Positions 31,827 to 39,865 of a stretch of DNA of 64,000 nucleotides are shown here, piece after piece. Below the pieces are notes generated by a model. It had not been told where the DNA came from. It saw only the letters and a program-made list of their open reading frames with translations, and did no database searches. Source of the DNA: an uncultured Prevotellaceae bacterium. Its GTDB lineage: Bacteria > Bacteroidota > Bacteroidia > Bacteroidales > Bacteroidaceae. The stretch spans positions 1-64,000 of the forward strand of contig CAMJQA010000011.1 in assembly GCA_946407895.1 (NCBI GenBank), in the 5' to 3' direction. The translations under genes were made by a program, and so were the position numbers. The first letter of the stretch is position 1; each line of letters begins with the position of its first letter.

Positions 31827-34231
31827 CCTATCGCCTCTTTATATCAGTATTGTTCTGCCTGCTGAGTTCCCTGGGGAACACGGCTCAGACGCTTACTACA
31901 GACCGAGCTCTGGAGCGTCAGCTGCGTGCTTCGGGAATGCTCAGCCGCCCGCTGCCTGTTGAAGCCAGCCGTTCACTGGAGGCTAAACAACTACAGCAGA
32001 AGGTCGTACAAAGGGAGTATTTGCCCCCTTTGAGAGGGCAATGGACAATGGACAATGGACAATGGACTCACCGGGGTTTCGGGCGTCTTTCCTTTTCCCG
32101 AAACAGTGTATGCCTGCACGTCCCTGTCTCCACAGGTCAGCGTGCCAAGGGTCCGGCCGACGATCCCGACTACGCCACCTTCGGCCGCGCTACCATTTCG
32201 TTGGATATGCACGGGCGTGACCTTCGCACCTTCCATCGCCTCGTAATGGAGGTGCGCCCCCAATGCCGCGGCACGGTCATCATGAACCTGAATGCCGTCT
32301 TGCAGAATGCAAAGCCCAACGATGTTGGCGCCCACCTCATCAACCTACAGCCAAACAGGTGGAATACGGTAATTTTCGACCTCAGTGCACTGAACCGCGA
32401 ACAGGTAGAACAGATTACGTTCTACACCGATTTGAAGGGACGAAACGGAGCGCTGGGCGATACGCTTTCCTATACCCTGCGGCGCCTGCGGCTGGAACAG
32501 ATGGAAGAGATAGAACCACAACGGGGATGGACACCGCCTCAAGGGCAGATTGCCTATTCCATGTCGGGCTATCTGCCTGAGGGAGAGAAGACGGCCCTTG
32601 TGGGAAGTACGGAAGAAAAAACCTTCCACCTGACCGACGAACATGGCCGCCGCATTCTGTTCACAGGGAATGTGCGCCACGCGACTACAACCCTGGGCTC
32701 TTTCTGCGTACTGGACTTCTCCAATTTCCACAGCTCCGGCTGCTACCGCCTGCGTCTGGGCAGCACCCAGACCGAACCGTTCCTCATTTCCGATGAAGCC
32801 TTCCTCAATGCCCAATGGAGATTGCTCAACTACATTTTCTGTCAGCGATGCGGAGATGACGTTGAAGGCATTCACGGGCGATGCCACCAAGACCTCTTCT
32901 GCGACCACGATGACTTGCGGGTATGCTATGGCGGCGGCTGGCACGATGCAGGCGACCTGTCTCAACAGACCCTTCAGACGGCCGATGTGGCCTACGCCCT
33001 TCTGGAAGCCTATGAGCGTCAGCGCGAGAGGCATCCCCAGCTGGCCGAACGCCTGCTTGAGGAAGCCCTTTGGGGCCTGCGCTTCGTACTTCGCTGCCGC
33101 TTCGGCGACGGTTATCATGCCAGCAGCCTGGGCCTGCTCCACTGGACGGATTCACAGGTAGGGACTTACGATGATATTCATACCGTTCGCAAGCAGAACA
33201 ACGCCTATGACAATTTCCTATATTCTGCCTACGAAGCATACGCAGCCCGAGTGCTGCCTGCCTCTGCCCTGCGCGACAGCCTAGCCAAGGCCGCCGCAGA
33301 GGACTTCCATTTTGCCGAAGACAAGTTCCACAGAGACGGTTATGACCACTTTCCACATATCATGGAACATGTGTATAACGTTTCGCCATCTCTGTTCCAG
33401 GCAACAATGAGCTGGGCTGCGACACAACTGTATATCCTTACTAACGAGTCCCGCTATGCCCAACAGGCCGCCAAATATATCAGTTATGTACTGAAGAGCC
33501 AGGTTAAGGGCGAGCAAGGCGGATACTTCTGTCGAGACACTACGTTGCGCATTCCAGTTCATTTCATCCATCAGTCGCGCGACCAACTGTTCGCCCAGTC
33601 GCTCATTGCTCTCTGTCTGAGCCAGCCAGGGCATTCCTCTGCCGGAGAGTGGCGTGCTGCTCTGCGACACTATGCCGCCTACCTGAAACGGCTTATGCCC
33701 TACACCGCGCCTTATGGCATGGTACCCTCGGGCATCTATCACACAGCCGAGTATGCCGATTCCGCCGGGTTCCATGCCCTGCACCTCTTTGCGCCTGCCA
33801 ATGCCCCCCAGCGCTTCGACAGCCAGCTCAATCAGGGTGTAAGGCTGGACGATACGCACTACCTGCGCCGCTTCCCCGTCTGGTTCAGTATATTCAACGG
33901 CAACGAGGCTATTATCCTCTCCACCGGAAAAGCAGCTGCGCTCTGCGGACGCTTCCTGCACGATGAGGCCCTGCTCCAAATTGGCCTGGAGCAGCTCTAC
34001 TGGACCGTGGGCAAGAATCCTTTCTGCCAGTCGCTCATCTATGGCGAGGGCCATCGCTACCCCTCTATGGACAGCTTCTCGTCTGGCGAGATTACCGGCG
34101 AGATTCCTGTTGGCATTCGCTCATGGGATGACGCAGACGAACCCTATTGGCCTCAGACAAACAATGCCTGCTACAAGGAGGTGTGGCTCACCCCGGCTGG
34201 TAAGTTCCTGTCGCTGCTATCTGAATATTAA
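31823..34231 (+). CDS. GH9-family glycosidase with a tandem-repeat insertion
   Basis: 802 residues, secreted (LFISVLFCLLSSLGNTAQT). A beta-rich N-terminal part ends in a CelD-type Ig-like domain (AYSMSGYLPEGEKTALV, about residues 235-330). The GH9 (alpha/alpha)6 domain follows with GGGWHDAGDLS (residues of about 370-380) and a C-terminal GEITGEIPVGIRSWDD with WTVGKNPFCQ before it. GH9 includes cellulases and exo-glucosaminidases; given the GH18 and NagB neighbours, chito-oligosaccharides are a reasonable substrate. Residues of about 70-82 (LRGQWTMDNGQWT) are encoded by an intergenic-type CAATGGA tract kept in frame. Confidence 0.87.
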   Translation: MTYRLFISVLFCLLSSLGNTAQTLTTDRALERQLRASGMLSRPLPVEASRSLEAKQLQQKVVQREYLPPLRGQWTMDNGQWTHRGFGRLSFSRNSVCLHVPVSTGQRAKGPADDPDYATFGRATISLDMHGRDLRTFHRLVMEVRPQCRGTVIMNLNAVLQNAKPNDVGAHLINLQPNRWNTVIFDLSALNREQVEQITFYTDLKGRNGALGDTLSYTLRRLRLEQMEEIEPQRGWTPPQGQIAYSMSGYLPEGEKTALVGSTEEKTFHLTDEHGRRILFTGNVRHATTTLGSFCVLDFSNFHSSGCYRLRLGSTQTEPFLISDEAFLNAQWRLLNYIFCQRCGDDVEGIHGRCHQDLFCDHDDLRVCYGGGWHDAGDLSQQTLQTADVAYALLEAYERQRERHPQLAERLLEEALWGLRFVLRCRFGDGYHASSLGLLHWTDSQVGTYDDIHTVRKQNNAYDNFLYSAYEAYAARVLPASALRDSLAKAAAEDFHFAEDKFHRDGYDHFPHIMEHVYNVSPSLFQATMSWAATQLYILTNESRYAQQAAKYISYVLKSQVKGEQGGYFCRDTTLRIPVHFIHQSRDQLFAQSLIALCLSQPGHSSAGEWRAALRHYAAYLKRLMPYTAPYGMVPSGIYHTAEYADSAGFHALHLFAPANAPQRFDSQLNQGVRLDDTHYLRRFPVWFSIFNGNEAIILSTGKAAALCGRFLHDEALLQIGLEQLYWTVGKNPFCQSLIYGEGHRYPSMDSFSSGEITGEIPVGIRSWDDADEPYWPQTNNACYKEVWLTPAGKFLSLLSEY
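32025..32067. repeat. In-frame CAATGGA tract inside the GH9 gene
   Basis: CCCCCTTTGAGAGGG is followed by four exact CAATGGA units (32039-32066). Flank and unit match the intergenic element at 24672-24742. Confidence 0.85.
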
Positions 34232-34250
34232 TACATAAACAATAAAAGAT

Positions 34251-35069
34251 ATGAAGACACATTTCCAGAAACTCATGCTGATGATTGCTGCCCTATGCTT
34301 CACGGCAGTACTTACCGCACAGGAAAACGGCGAATACGCCGCCAACTATGCCCGTGCCCCACGCTTCAAAGCCCTGCTGCACTACGAACCTGGAGCCGAA
34401 GAAGCCCATGTACAATTCGACAAACAGGCCATCCAGTTCTTCCATAAACTAACTTATGGCGAGGGATGGATTCTGGATGTCACCACCTCTTTGGCCGACT
34501 ATCCCTACGAGAAGCTCCGGGAGTACAGCATCATCATTAGCCTGAATGCTTCGCCAGGCGGCAAGGCACAGCGCGAGGCATTTGAGAAGTATATGGAAAA
34601 CGGCGGCGGATGGATAGGATTCCACGCTTCGGGCTATAACGACCGCAATACCAAGTGGCCCTGGTTCAACAAGTTCCTGGGCTGCGGAGCATTCTACTGC
34701 AACAACTGGCCACCACAGCCGGCCCTTGTGGAGTGCGACACGCAGGAACACCCCGTCACCCTCACTTTGCCCAAGTCGTTCGTGGTTCCAGCCAGCGAAT
34801 TCTATCAGTGGCAGCCCAGCCCGCGCAAGAATCCCGACGTTCAGGTACTGCTGTCCATCTCGCAGAAGATGTACCCCTTTGGGCTCAAAGACGTTGTGAA
34901 GTTCGGTGATTTCCCTATCGTATGGACCAACACGAAGTACCGCATGATTTACCTGAACATGGGTCACGGCGACGAGGGCTTTATCGATGCCACCCAGAAC
35001 CTGCTGTTCGTAAATGCCTTCCGCTGGGTAGTGAGCCGCGACCCGGCCGGCGACCCCTTTAAGAAATAA
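34251..35069 (+). CDS. Secreted ThuA-like protein
   Basis: 272 residues, signal peptide (MLMIAALCFTAVLTAQ). ThuA fold markers are FKALLHYEPGAEEAHVQF, GGGWIGFHASGYNDR, VECDTQEHPVT and PIVWTNTKYRMIYLNMGHGDEG. It is a second copy of the domain fused to GH18 upstream. ThuA proteins are tied to trehalose and related sugar use, but the reaction is unproven. It lies 19 bp after the GH9 gene and is probably co-transcribed. Confidence 0.87.
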   Translation: MKTHFQKLMLMIAALCFTAVLTAQENGEYAANYARAPRFKALLHYEPGAEEAHVQFDKQAIQFFHKLTYGEGWILDVTTSLADYPYEKLREYSIIISLNASPGGKAQREAFEKYMENGGGWIGFHASGYNDRNTKWPWFNKFLGCGAFYCNNWPPQPALVECDTQEHPVTLTLPKSFVVPASEFYQWQPSPRKNPDVQVLLSISQKMYPFGLKDVVKFGDFPIVWTNTKYRMIYLNMGHGDEGFIDATQNLLFVNAFRWVVSRDPAGDPFKK

Positions 35070-35268
35070 AATGAAGGAATTAGGCTTTTTGAACTCTTGG
35101 AGCAGCGAGAGCCATCGACAGTCTGCTTACGAATGGCCTAAGGCTGCGAATAAGCGAGCGGAGAGTGAAGCTTGCTTCGATTCTCCCGAGCGGGAGCAGG
35201 CTCGACGCAGTCAATCGTGACAAGAGTCGAACGAGTTTCAACCTTTGAACCTTTTGAACCCCCTTTAG
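35070..35268. repeat. Composite intergenic repeat before the NagB-MFS gene
   Basis: The 199-bp gap contains GAACTCTTGGAGCAGCGAG, GAGCCATCG, CTGCTTACGAATGGCC, a GAAGCTTGCTTCGATTCTCCCG segment split by GAGCGGGAG, CTCGACGCAGTCAATCGTGAC and TTTGAACCTTTTGAACC. These modules are shared with 8036-8182 and 54832-54919. No gene is present. Confidence 0.75.
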
Positions 35269-37284
35269 ATGAAGATAACCTTAGAGCACAGCGAAGCCGC
35301 CTTCGACCTGACGGCAGCGCAACGTATTATTAGTCAGATAAAAGAGAAGAAAGATAGCGTAATAGGTCTTTCCACCGGTCGGACAACAGGCAATATGCAC
35401 CGAAAGGTAGTACAGTTGCACCAAGAAGAGCCGTTCGACGTCAGCCAGACTACCTTCTTCGGAGTAGATGAAGTCGTTGGCGTGCCGCGCCAGTATGCCG
35501 GAGCCTGCTACACCATGCTTCGCAACGAACTGGCCGATGGCCTTGGCGTGGACGAGGAGCACCTGCTGATGCTACCCACACAAAGCAACGACTATGCCGT
35601 TTCGTGCCGGAATTTCCAGGCAGCGATTCAGGCACGCGGAGGAATCGACCTGCTCATACTGGGCCTGGGCGAGAATGGTCACCTGGGGTTCAACCAGCCT
35701 GGCACGCCCTTCGAGAGTACTGCCTGGGTCACCAAGATGGATGCCCAGCTGGAGAGTCGCATCCGGCGCGAGACCGGATTGCCCGAGCAACATCCTTTGG
35801 GAGGCGTTACCCTGGGCCTGGCCGACATCATGCAGGCCCGCCGCATCTTACTTGTTGCCAAGGGGAGCAACAAGGCGGCCATCGTGAAGAAAATGTTGCA
35901 GGAGCCCGTCACTACCGATGTTCCTGCCTCTATCCTGCAGCGCCATCCCAACTGCGAAGTTCTCCTTGATGCCGAAGCTGCCTCACTAATCCAAGACACG
36001 AAGGGCAGGCAGTCTGTTCCTGGGGCGGACAGGCCGTCCTACCTGGCTCCCTTCCTCTCCATGGTCTTCCTGTTCCTCGTCATCGGTTTCCTCACCACCG
36101 TCAACTCCCAGCTGCAGGGGCCGCTGCAGTCTGCCTTCCTTGACAGGGTGGGCAACCTGCGCAATACACTGGCTACAATGGTCACTTTCTCCTGGTTCCT
36201 GGCCTATCCCGTCTGCGGCGGGCTGGGTAGCCGCTGGATAGACCGCTATGGCTACAAGGGAACCCTGCTCCGCGGCCTTGGAGTCATGATTGCCGGCCTT
36301 GCGCTCTTCTTCCTCTCCTCCGCCTATACCGTAGCCTATCCCCAGTCGGTTCTCATTCTGAGCGGCGGCAGCATCCCCCTTGGCTACTTCATTCTCCTGA
36401 CGGGTTCCTTTGTGCTGGGCGGAGCCGTCACCGTACTGCAAGTGGTCATCAACCCCTATCTGATGGCCTGCCACGTTAATGGCACTCAGCCCATCCAGCG
36501 CCTGGCCATAGGCGGTTCGGCCAACTCGGTGGGTACCACTATCGCCCCCTACTTCGTCTCGGGCATCATCTTCGGCGGTGTCTCTCTGGACCAGGTGCAG
36601 GTCAGCCAGCTGCGCCTGCCCTTCCTGGCCATCACGCTGCTCATCATTCTGGTGGTCTCCGTGCTGCACCGGCTTTCGCTTCCAGATATAGCCGGCACCC
36701 GGGCCGCCGATGCCCCTCTGGAGCGTAGCGTCTGGAGTTTCCGTCACCTAACCCTGGGTGTCGTTGCCATCTTCTTCTATGTGGGCTGCGAGGTCTGTGT
36801 CGGTGCCAATATCAACCTATACGCACGCAGCGACCTCGGGCTCTCCACCTCCACCATTACTCTTATGGCCACCCTCTACTGGGGCCTTATGCTCGTAGGA
36901 CGTCTCTGCGGTAGCAGTCTGCGCAGTATTTCGCCACGCACGCAACTGACGTTTACCACCCTCATGGCCCTGCTCATGCTGGTGCTGGCCCTGGCATTCA
37001 ACGAGCCTTGGCTGCTGGTGGCTGTGGGCCTTTTCCACTCCATCATGTGGGGCGCCATCTTTACTCTGGCCACAACTGGCTTGGGGCGCTACACTTCGGC
37101 AGCCTCGGGTGTCTTCATGATAGGCGTAGTGGGCGGAGCCGTCCTGCCCCTGCTGCAGGGCGTTGTTGCCGACAGCCTGGGTGCCTGGCGATGGTCGTGG
37201 CTCATCGTTCTCTTCGGCGAGCTCGTCATGCTCTCATACGCCCTGGCAGGCTCCAGGGTGAGAGAGAAAGACATTGCTCCTTGA
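35269..37284 (+). CDS. NagB-like glucosamine-6-phosphate deaminase fused to an MFS sugar transporter
   Basis: 671 residues. Residues 1-245 are NagB-like (VIGLSTGRTTGNMHRK, FFGVDEVVG with Asp67, GLGENGHLGFNQPG with His138). Compared with the E. coli enzyme (Asp72, Asp141, His143, Glu148), the third and fourth positions read Asn136 and Gln143; Asn occurs in Bacillus-type enzymes, but Gln is unusual. From about residue 257 a membrane domain with 12 predicted spans follows, of the FucP/glucose-galactose permease type (MVFLFLVIGFLTTVNSQLQG, VLQVVINPYL, RLAIGGSANSVGTTIAP). No stop or frameshift separates the two parts. The product would couple uptake with the first catabolic step, if both parts work. 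Confidence 0.9.
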   Translation: MKITLEHSEAAFDLTAAQRIISQIKEKKDSVIGLSTGRTTGNMHRKVVQLHQEEPFDVSQTTFFGVDEVVGVPRQYAGACYTMLRNELADGLGVDEEHLLMLPTQSNDYAVSCRNFQAAIQARGGIDLLILGLGENGHLGFNQPGTPFESTAWVTKMDAQLESRIRRETGLPEQHPLGGVTLGLADIMQARRILLVAKGSNKAAIVKKMLQEPVTTDVPASILQRHPNCEVLLDAEAASLIQDTKGRQSVPGADRPSYLAPFLSMVFLFLVIGFLTTVNSQLQGPLQSAFLDRVGNLRNTLATMVTFSWFLAYPVCGGLGSRWIDRYGYKGTLLRGLGVMIAGLALFFLSSAYTVAYPQSVLILSGGSIPLGYFILLTGSFVLGGAVTVLQVVINPYLMACHVNGTQPIQRLAIGGSANSVGTTIAPYFVSGIIFGGVSLDQVQVSQLRLPFLAITLLIILVVSVLHRLSLPDIAGTRAADAPLERSVWSFRHLTLGVVAIFFYVGCEVCVGANINLYARSDLGLSTSTITLMATLYWGLMLVGRLCGSSLRSISPRTQLTFTTLMALLMLVLALAFNEPWLLVAVGLFHSIMWGAIFTLATTGLGRYTSAASGVFMIGVVGGAVLPLLQGVVADSLGAWRWSWLIVLFGELVMLSYALAGSRVREKDIAP

Positions 37285-37342
37285 GCAGGGGGTAAATTAC
37301 ACGCAAAATCTATTACAATTGGATAGGACTATGTCACCGCGG

Positions 37343-37408
37343 ACGAGGCGGAAAAAGTATCTACACCCGGGTGTAAATTTTGCTAGACCCGCCTCGCGCA
37401 AAAAATGG
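37343..37408. repeat. 22-bp-period units around TACACCCGGGTGTA
   Basis: Three 22-bp units begin at 37343, 37365 and 37387. The second starts ACCCGGGTGTAAATTTTGC and contains most of the perfect 14-bp palindrome at 37362-37375; the third starts ACCCGCCTCG, which is inverted relative to CGAGGCGG in the first. The second unit matches 18 of 22 bases with the unit at 46915-46936. Confidence 0.65.
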
Positions 37409-37420
37409 TCAAGTCCAATT

Positions 37421-37586
37421 ATCCCAAATCGGTCATTAGGCAGTCACGCGCTAATGAAGATTTCTTTTTGTCATCTGTTTCGTCACTTCTCGGTTACAAT
37501 GGAACCCCATTGCTCCCTCAAAGTGGCAAAACATCTGTTCAAAAACAAAGTCTATTATCATCATAACGCTAATGACCGATTTGGGA
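37421..37586. repeat. 19-bp perfect inverted repeat
   Basis: ATCCCAAATCGGTCATTAG (37421-37439) is the exact reverse complement of 37568-37586, with 128 bp between. The right arm lies about 70 bp upstream of the -33 box of the oxidoreductase promoter. It could be a regulator-binding pair or the ends of a small element. Confidence 0.7.
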
Positions 37587-37654
37587 TTATGCATTTTGAA
37601 CCAGGAACAAGGCCTCTGACAAAATGTCATTTTTGCATTTTTGCAGATAAGAAT

Positions 37655-37685
37655 TTTGAAAATCGCTCACTTAATTGTACCTTTG
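37655..37685 (+). promoter_or_regulatory. Promoter of the FAD oxidoreductase gene
   Basis: TTTG (37655-37658) and TACCTTTG (37678-37685) are 19 bp apart. The start codon is at 37711. Confidence 0.8.
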
Positions 37686-37710
37686 TCCCCCACAACTAAT
37701 ACTTCTCATT

Positions 37711-39045
37711 ATGAATAGAAGAGATTTTCTGAAGCGCACCGCGGCCGGCACAAGCCTGATGGCCGTTTCGGGCATAGAGGCCCAGGCAGCCAAGCGGAAA
37801 GTGAAAAAAGTGGAAACGCGACTGCCCGCTGAAGGCTACCTGCGGGAGCCTGCGCGCGAGATTCCCGTGGTGGCCAGTGCTGATGTCGTTGTGGTAGGCG
37901 GCGGGCCGGCAGGCTTCGCTGCGGCTATCGGTGCTGCGCGGCAGGGCAGCAGCGTCGTCCTGCTGGAGCGGCATAACCACCTGGGTGGACTATGGACGGG
38001 CGGGCTGGTACTGCCCGTACTCAATACGCGCGGCGCAGGGCCCGACGGCTCGTGGACGAAGGTGGTTTGCGGTATCAGCGACGATGTCTGCGGCAGGCTC
38101 TTCGGGATGGGAATGTGCATCAATGAAATGAACCCGATGGTAGACCCCGAGGCCTGCAAATACGTGCTCGACGAGATGTGCCGCGAGGCGGGGGTGAAGA
38201 CAATCTTCTTCAGTACTGCGGCAGACGTAGTTATGTCGGGCAGTAGCATTGAGGCTGTCGTTATCGAGTGCAAGAGCGGACGACTGGCCGTACGGGGCCG
38301 GATGGTGGTGGACTGCACGGGCGACGGTGATGTGATGGCATGGAGTGGAGTCGGTTTCAGGGAGATTAAATACCACATTGGATTACTGGCCAGGATGGGC
38401 AACGCAGACCGCATCAATACGCAGGCGGAGGGCTTCAGGGCTCAGGACGTGGGCGGCGCCACACCCATCCCTGGTGTGACGATGCTGCACATGCGCGGCG
38501 AGGAGGAGCAGGACGGGCTGGACGTACTCAACCTGACGCGCCTGCAGCAGAAGTTCCGCCGCCAGATATGGGAGCGCGTGCAAAACATCAAGTCGAAGCC
38601 AGGCTATGAGAAAGTCTTCCTGCTGGAGACGGCGCCGCAGCTGGGCGTCAGGGTGACGCGTGCCCTGGACGCTGTGCATACGGTTACCCTGGAGGAATCG
38701 ATGACGCGCACGGTATTTCCCGATGTAATTGGCATGAGCGGTGCGTCGGACCCCATCCCGTATCGCGGAGGGGTGGTGAAGGGAGTGGACAGACCTGTTT
38801 GGCAGATTCCCTATCGCGCCCTGCTGCCCCGCGGATGTGACAACCTGCTGGTGGCTGGCCGCTGTTTCGGATTCGAGGAGGGACTGGCATGGGACGCCCG
38901 CGAGATAGGCACCTGCTTCGTGACGGGCCAGGCAGCCGGAACAGCAGCTGCCTTGGCGGCAGCAGGCCGTTGCAGTGCGGCCGAGGTCGATGTTGAGAAA
39001 TTGCAGGGAGAACTGCGACGCCAGAAGGTAACACTGGCGGTGTGA
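37711..39045 (+). CDS. Exported FAD-dependent oxidoreductase
   Basis: 444 residues. The N-terminus MNRRDFLKRTAAGTSLMAVS resembles a twin-arginine signal (RRDFLK). The FAD-binding motif ADVVVVGGGPAGFAAAIGAA, an LLERHNHLGGLWTGG segment and a C-terminal DNLLVAGRCFGFEEG fit the FAD_oxidored family. These proteins are often encoded near glycan-degradation genes, and their electron acceptor and substrate are not established. The start at 37711 is supported by the promoter spacing; an upstream in-frame start would lie inside the promoter. Confidence 0.85.
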   Translation: MNRRDFLKRTAAGTSLMAVSGIEAQAAKRKVKKVETRLPAEGYLREPAREIPVVASADVVVVGGGPAGFAAAIGAARQGSSVVLLERHNHLGGLWTGGLVLPVLNTRGAGPDGSWTKVVCGISDDVCGRLFGMGMCINEMNPMVDPEACKYVLDEMCREAGVKTIFFSTAADVVMSGSSIEAVVIECKSGRLAVRGRMVVDCTGDGDVMAWSGVGFREIKYHIGLLARMGNADRINTQAEGFRAQDVGGATPIPGVTMLHMRGEEEQDGLDVLNLTRLQQKFRRQIWERVQNIKSKPGYEKVFLLETAPQLGVRVTRALDAVHTVTLEESMTRTVFPDVIGMSGASDPIPYRGGVVKGVDRPVWQIPYRALLPRGCDNLLVAGRCFGFEEGLAWDAREIGTCFVTGQAAGTAAALAAAGRCSAAEVDVEKLQGELRRQKVTLAV

Positions 39046-39134
39046 GTTCAGTGATTGAGCTTCATTCTTTCCCCTTCATTCCTTTTTTAAGGATTTTTAA
39101 GGCTCGAAATGAGTGGCCGTATTCAGGAAATAGG

Positions 39135-39142
39135 TATATTTG
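39135..39142 (+). promoter_or_regulatory. -7 box for the DUF1232 gene
   Basis: TATATTTG lies 28 bp upstream of the ATG at 39170. No clear TTTG is found at -33. Confidence 0.5.
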
Positions 39143-39169
39143 CGGCGCAAAGTTGACGAAAAAAAGGAA

Positions 39170-39553
39170 ATGGGAAAGAACTTCATTACTGGATTCAAGG
39201 GCGGCCGCTGGCTGTCATGGTCGAACAGCATACTGGGCAGCCGCCAGCATATTGCGGCCCTGCTGGCCCTACTGCCGCGCTATGTGAGACGGAACGGGGT
39301 GGAGGGCATCCGCAATGACTTGCGCCTGATAGGGCATTACGTGAGCGATATAGCCCACGGACGCTATCGCGACTATGACTCACAGGCCCTGACCCTGGCC
39401 GTGGCAGCCATTGCCTATGCCGTTTCGCCTATTGACCTTACTCCAGACTTCGTGCCACTGGGCCTGCTGGACGATGCCACGGTCATCACCTGGGCCCTGA
39501 GCCAACTGGGCACAGAGCTGGAAAAGTATAAACAGTGTACAGTCAAGAGTTAA
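39170..39553 (+). CDS. DUF1232 (YkvA-like) small protein
   Basis: 127 residues. The family core AVAAIAYAVSPIDLTPDFVPLGLLDD is present; the SPIDLxPDFxPxxGxxDD pattern is diagnostic. The function is unknown, and one amphipathic or membrane-like segment overlaps the core. The last residues (TVKS) run into AGAGTTA/AGAGTCA 7-bp units. The ATG at 39170 fits the -7 box. Confidence 0.87.
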   Translation: MGKNFITGFKGGRWLSWSNSILGSRQHIAALLALLPRYVRRNGVEGIRNDLRLIGHYVSDIAHGRYRDYDSQALTLAVAAIAYAVSPIDLTPDFVPLGLLDDATVITWALSQLGTELEKYKQCTVKS

Positions 39554-39582
39554 GAGTCAGGAAGGAAAGGAAAGGAAAAGAA

Positions 39583-39646
39583 AAGAGTGAAGAGCTTGCT
39601 GTTGCCCTTGAATTTTGTTAAGGGGTAAAGCTTGCTCTTCACTCTT
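39583..39646. terminator. Bidirectional hairpin between DUF1232 and rubredoxin genes
   Basis: AAGAGTGAAGAGC (39583-39595) pairs exactly with 39634-39646. The right arm leads into TTCACTC-type 7-bp units (39639-39675) that overlap the rubredoxin 3' end. Confidence 0.6.
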
Positions 39647-39666
39647 CACTCTTCGTTCTTCACTCT

Positions 39667-39825
39667 TTACTCTTCCGAGAACTGGTCTTTTCCTACACCG
39701 CAAACCGGGCACTCAAAATCTTCGGGCAGTTCTTCAAAGGGGGTGCCGGGAGCAATGCCTGCATCGGGGCAACCTTCGGCAGGATCGTACTCCCAGCCAC
39801 AAACGTCGCATACATACTTCTTCAT
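39667..39825 (-). CDS. Rubredoxin (52 aa)
   Basis: The minus strand encodes [15 protein letters not shown] near the start and [16 protein letters not shown] at the end: the two CxxCG pairs that bind one iron are intact, and the [15 protein letters not shown] middle is typical. Rubredoxins carry single electrons, often to peroxide- or superoxide-reducing partners in anaerobes. The usual Trp before the second Cys pair (DWxCP) is Phe here. The 3' end lies in a TTCACTC tract. Confidence 0.95.
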   Translation of the reverse strand: MKKYVCDVCGWEYDPAEGCPDAGIAPGTPFEELPEDFECPVCGVGKDQFSEE

Positions 39826-39865
39826 AACTTTACTTTTTTAATTTAATTGGATTATAAAATAGGGG

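Larger units (their letters stand above)
37285..37710. other. Intergenic region (426 bp) with phased palindromes and an inverted repeat
   Basis: It holds a 22-bp-period CCCGGG element (37343-37408), a 19-bp perfect inverted repeat (37421-37439 with 37568-37586), the small dyad CAATGGAACCCCATTG (37497-37512) and a consensus promoter near its end. No coding region was found. Confidence 0.7.
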
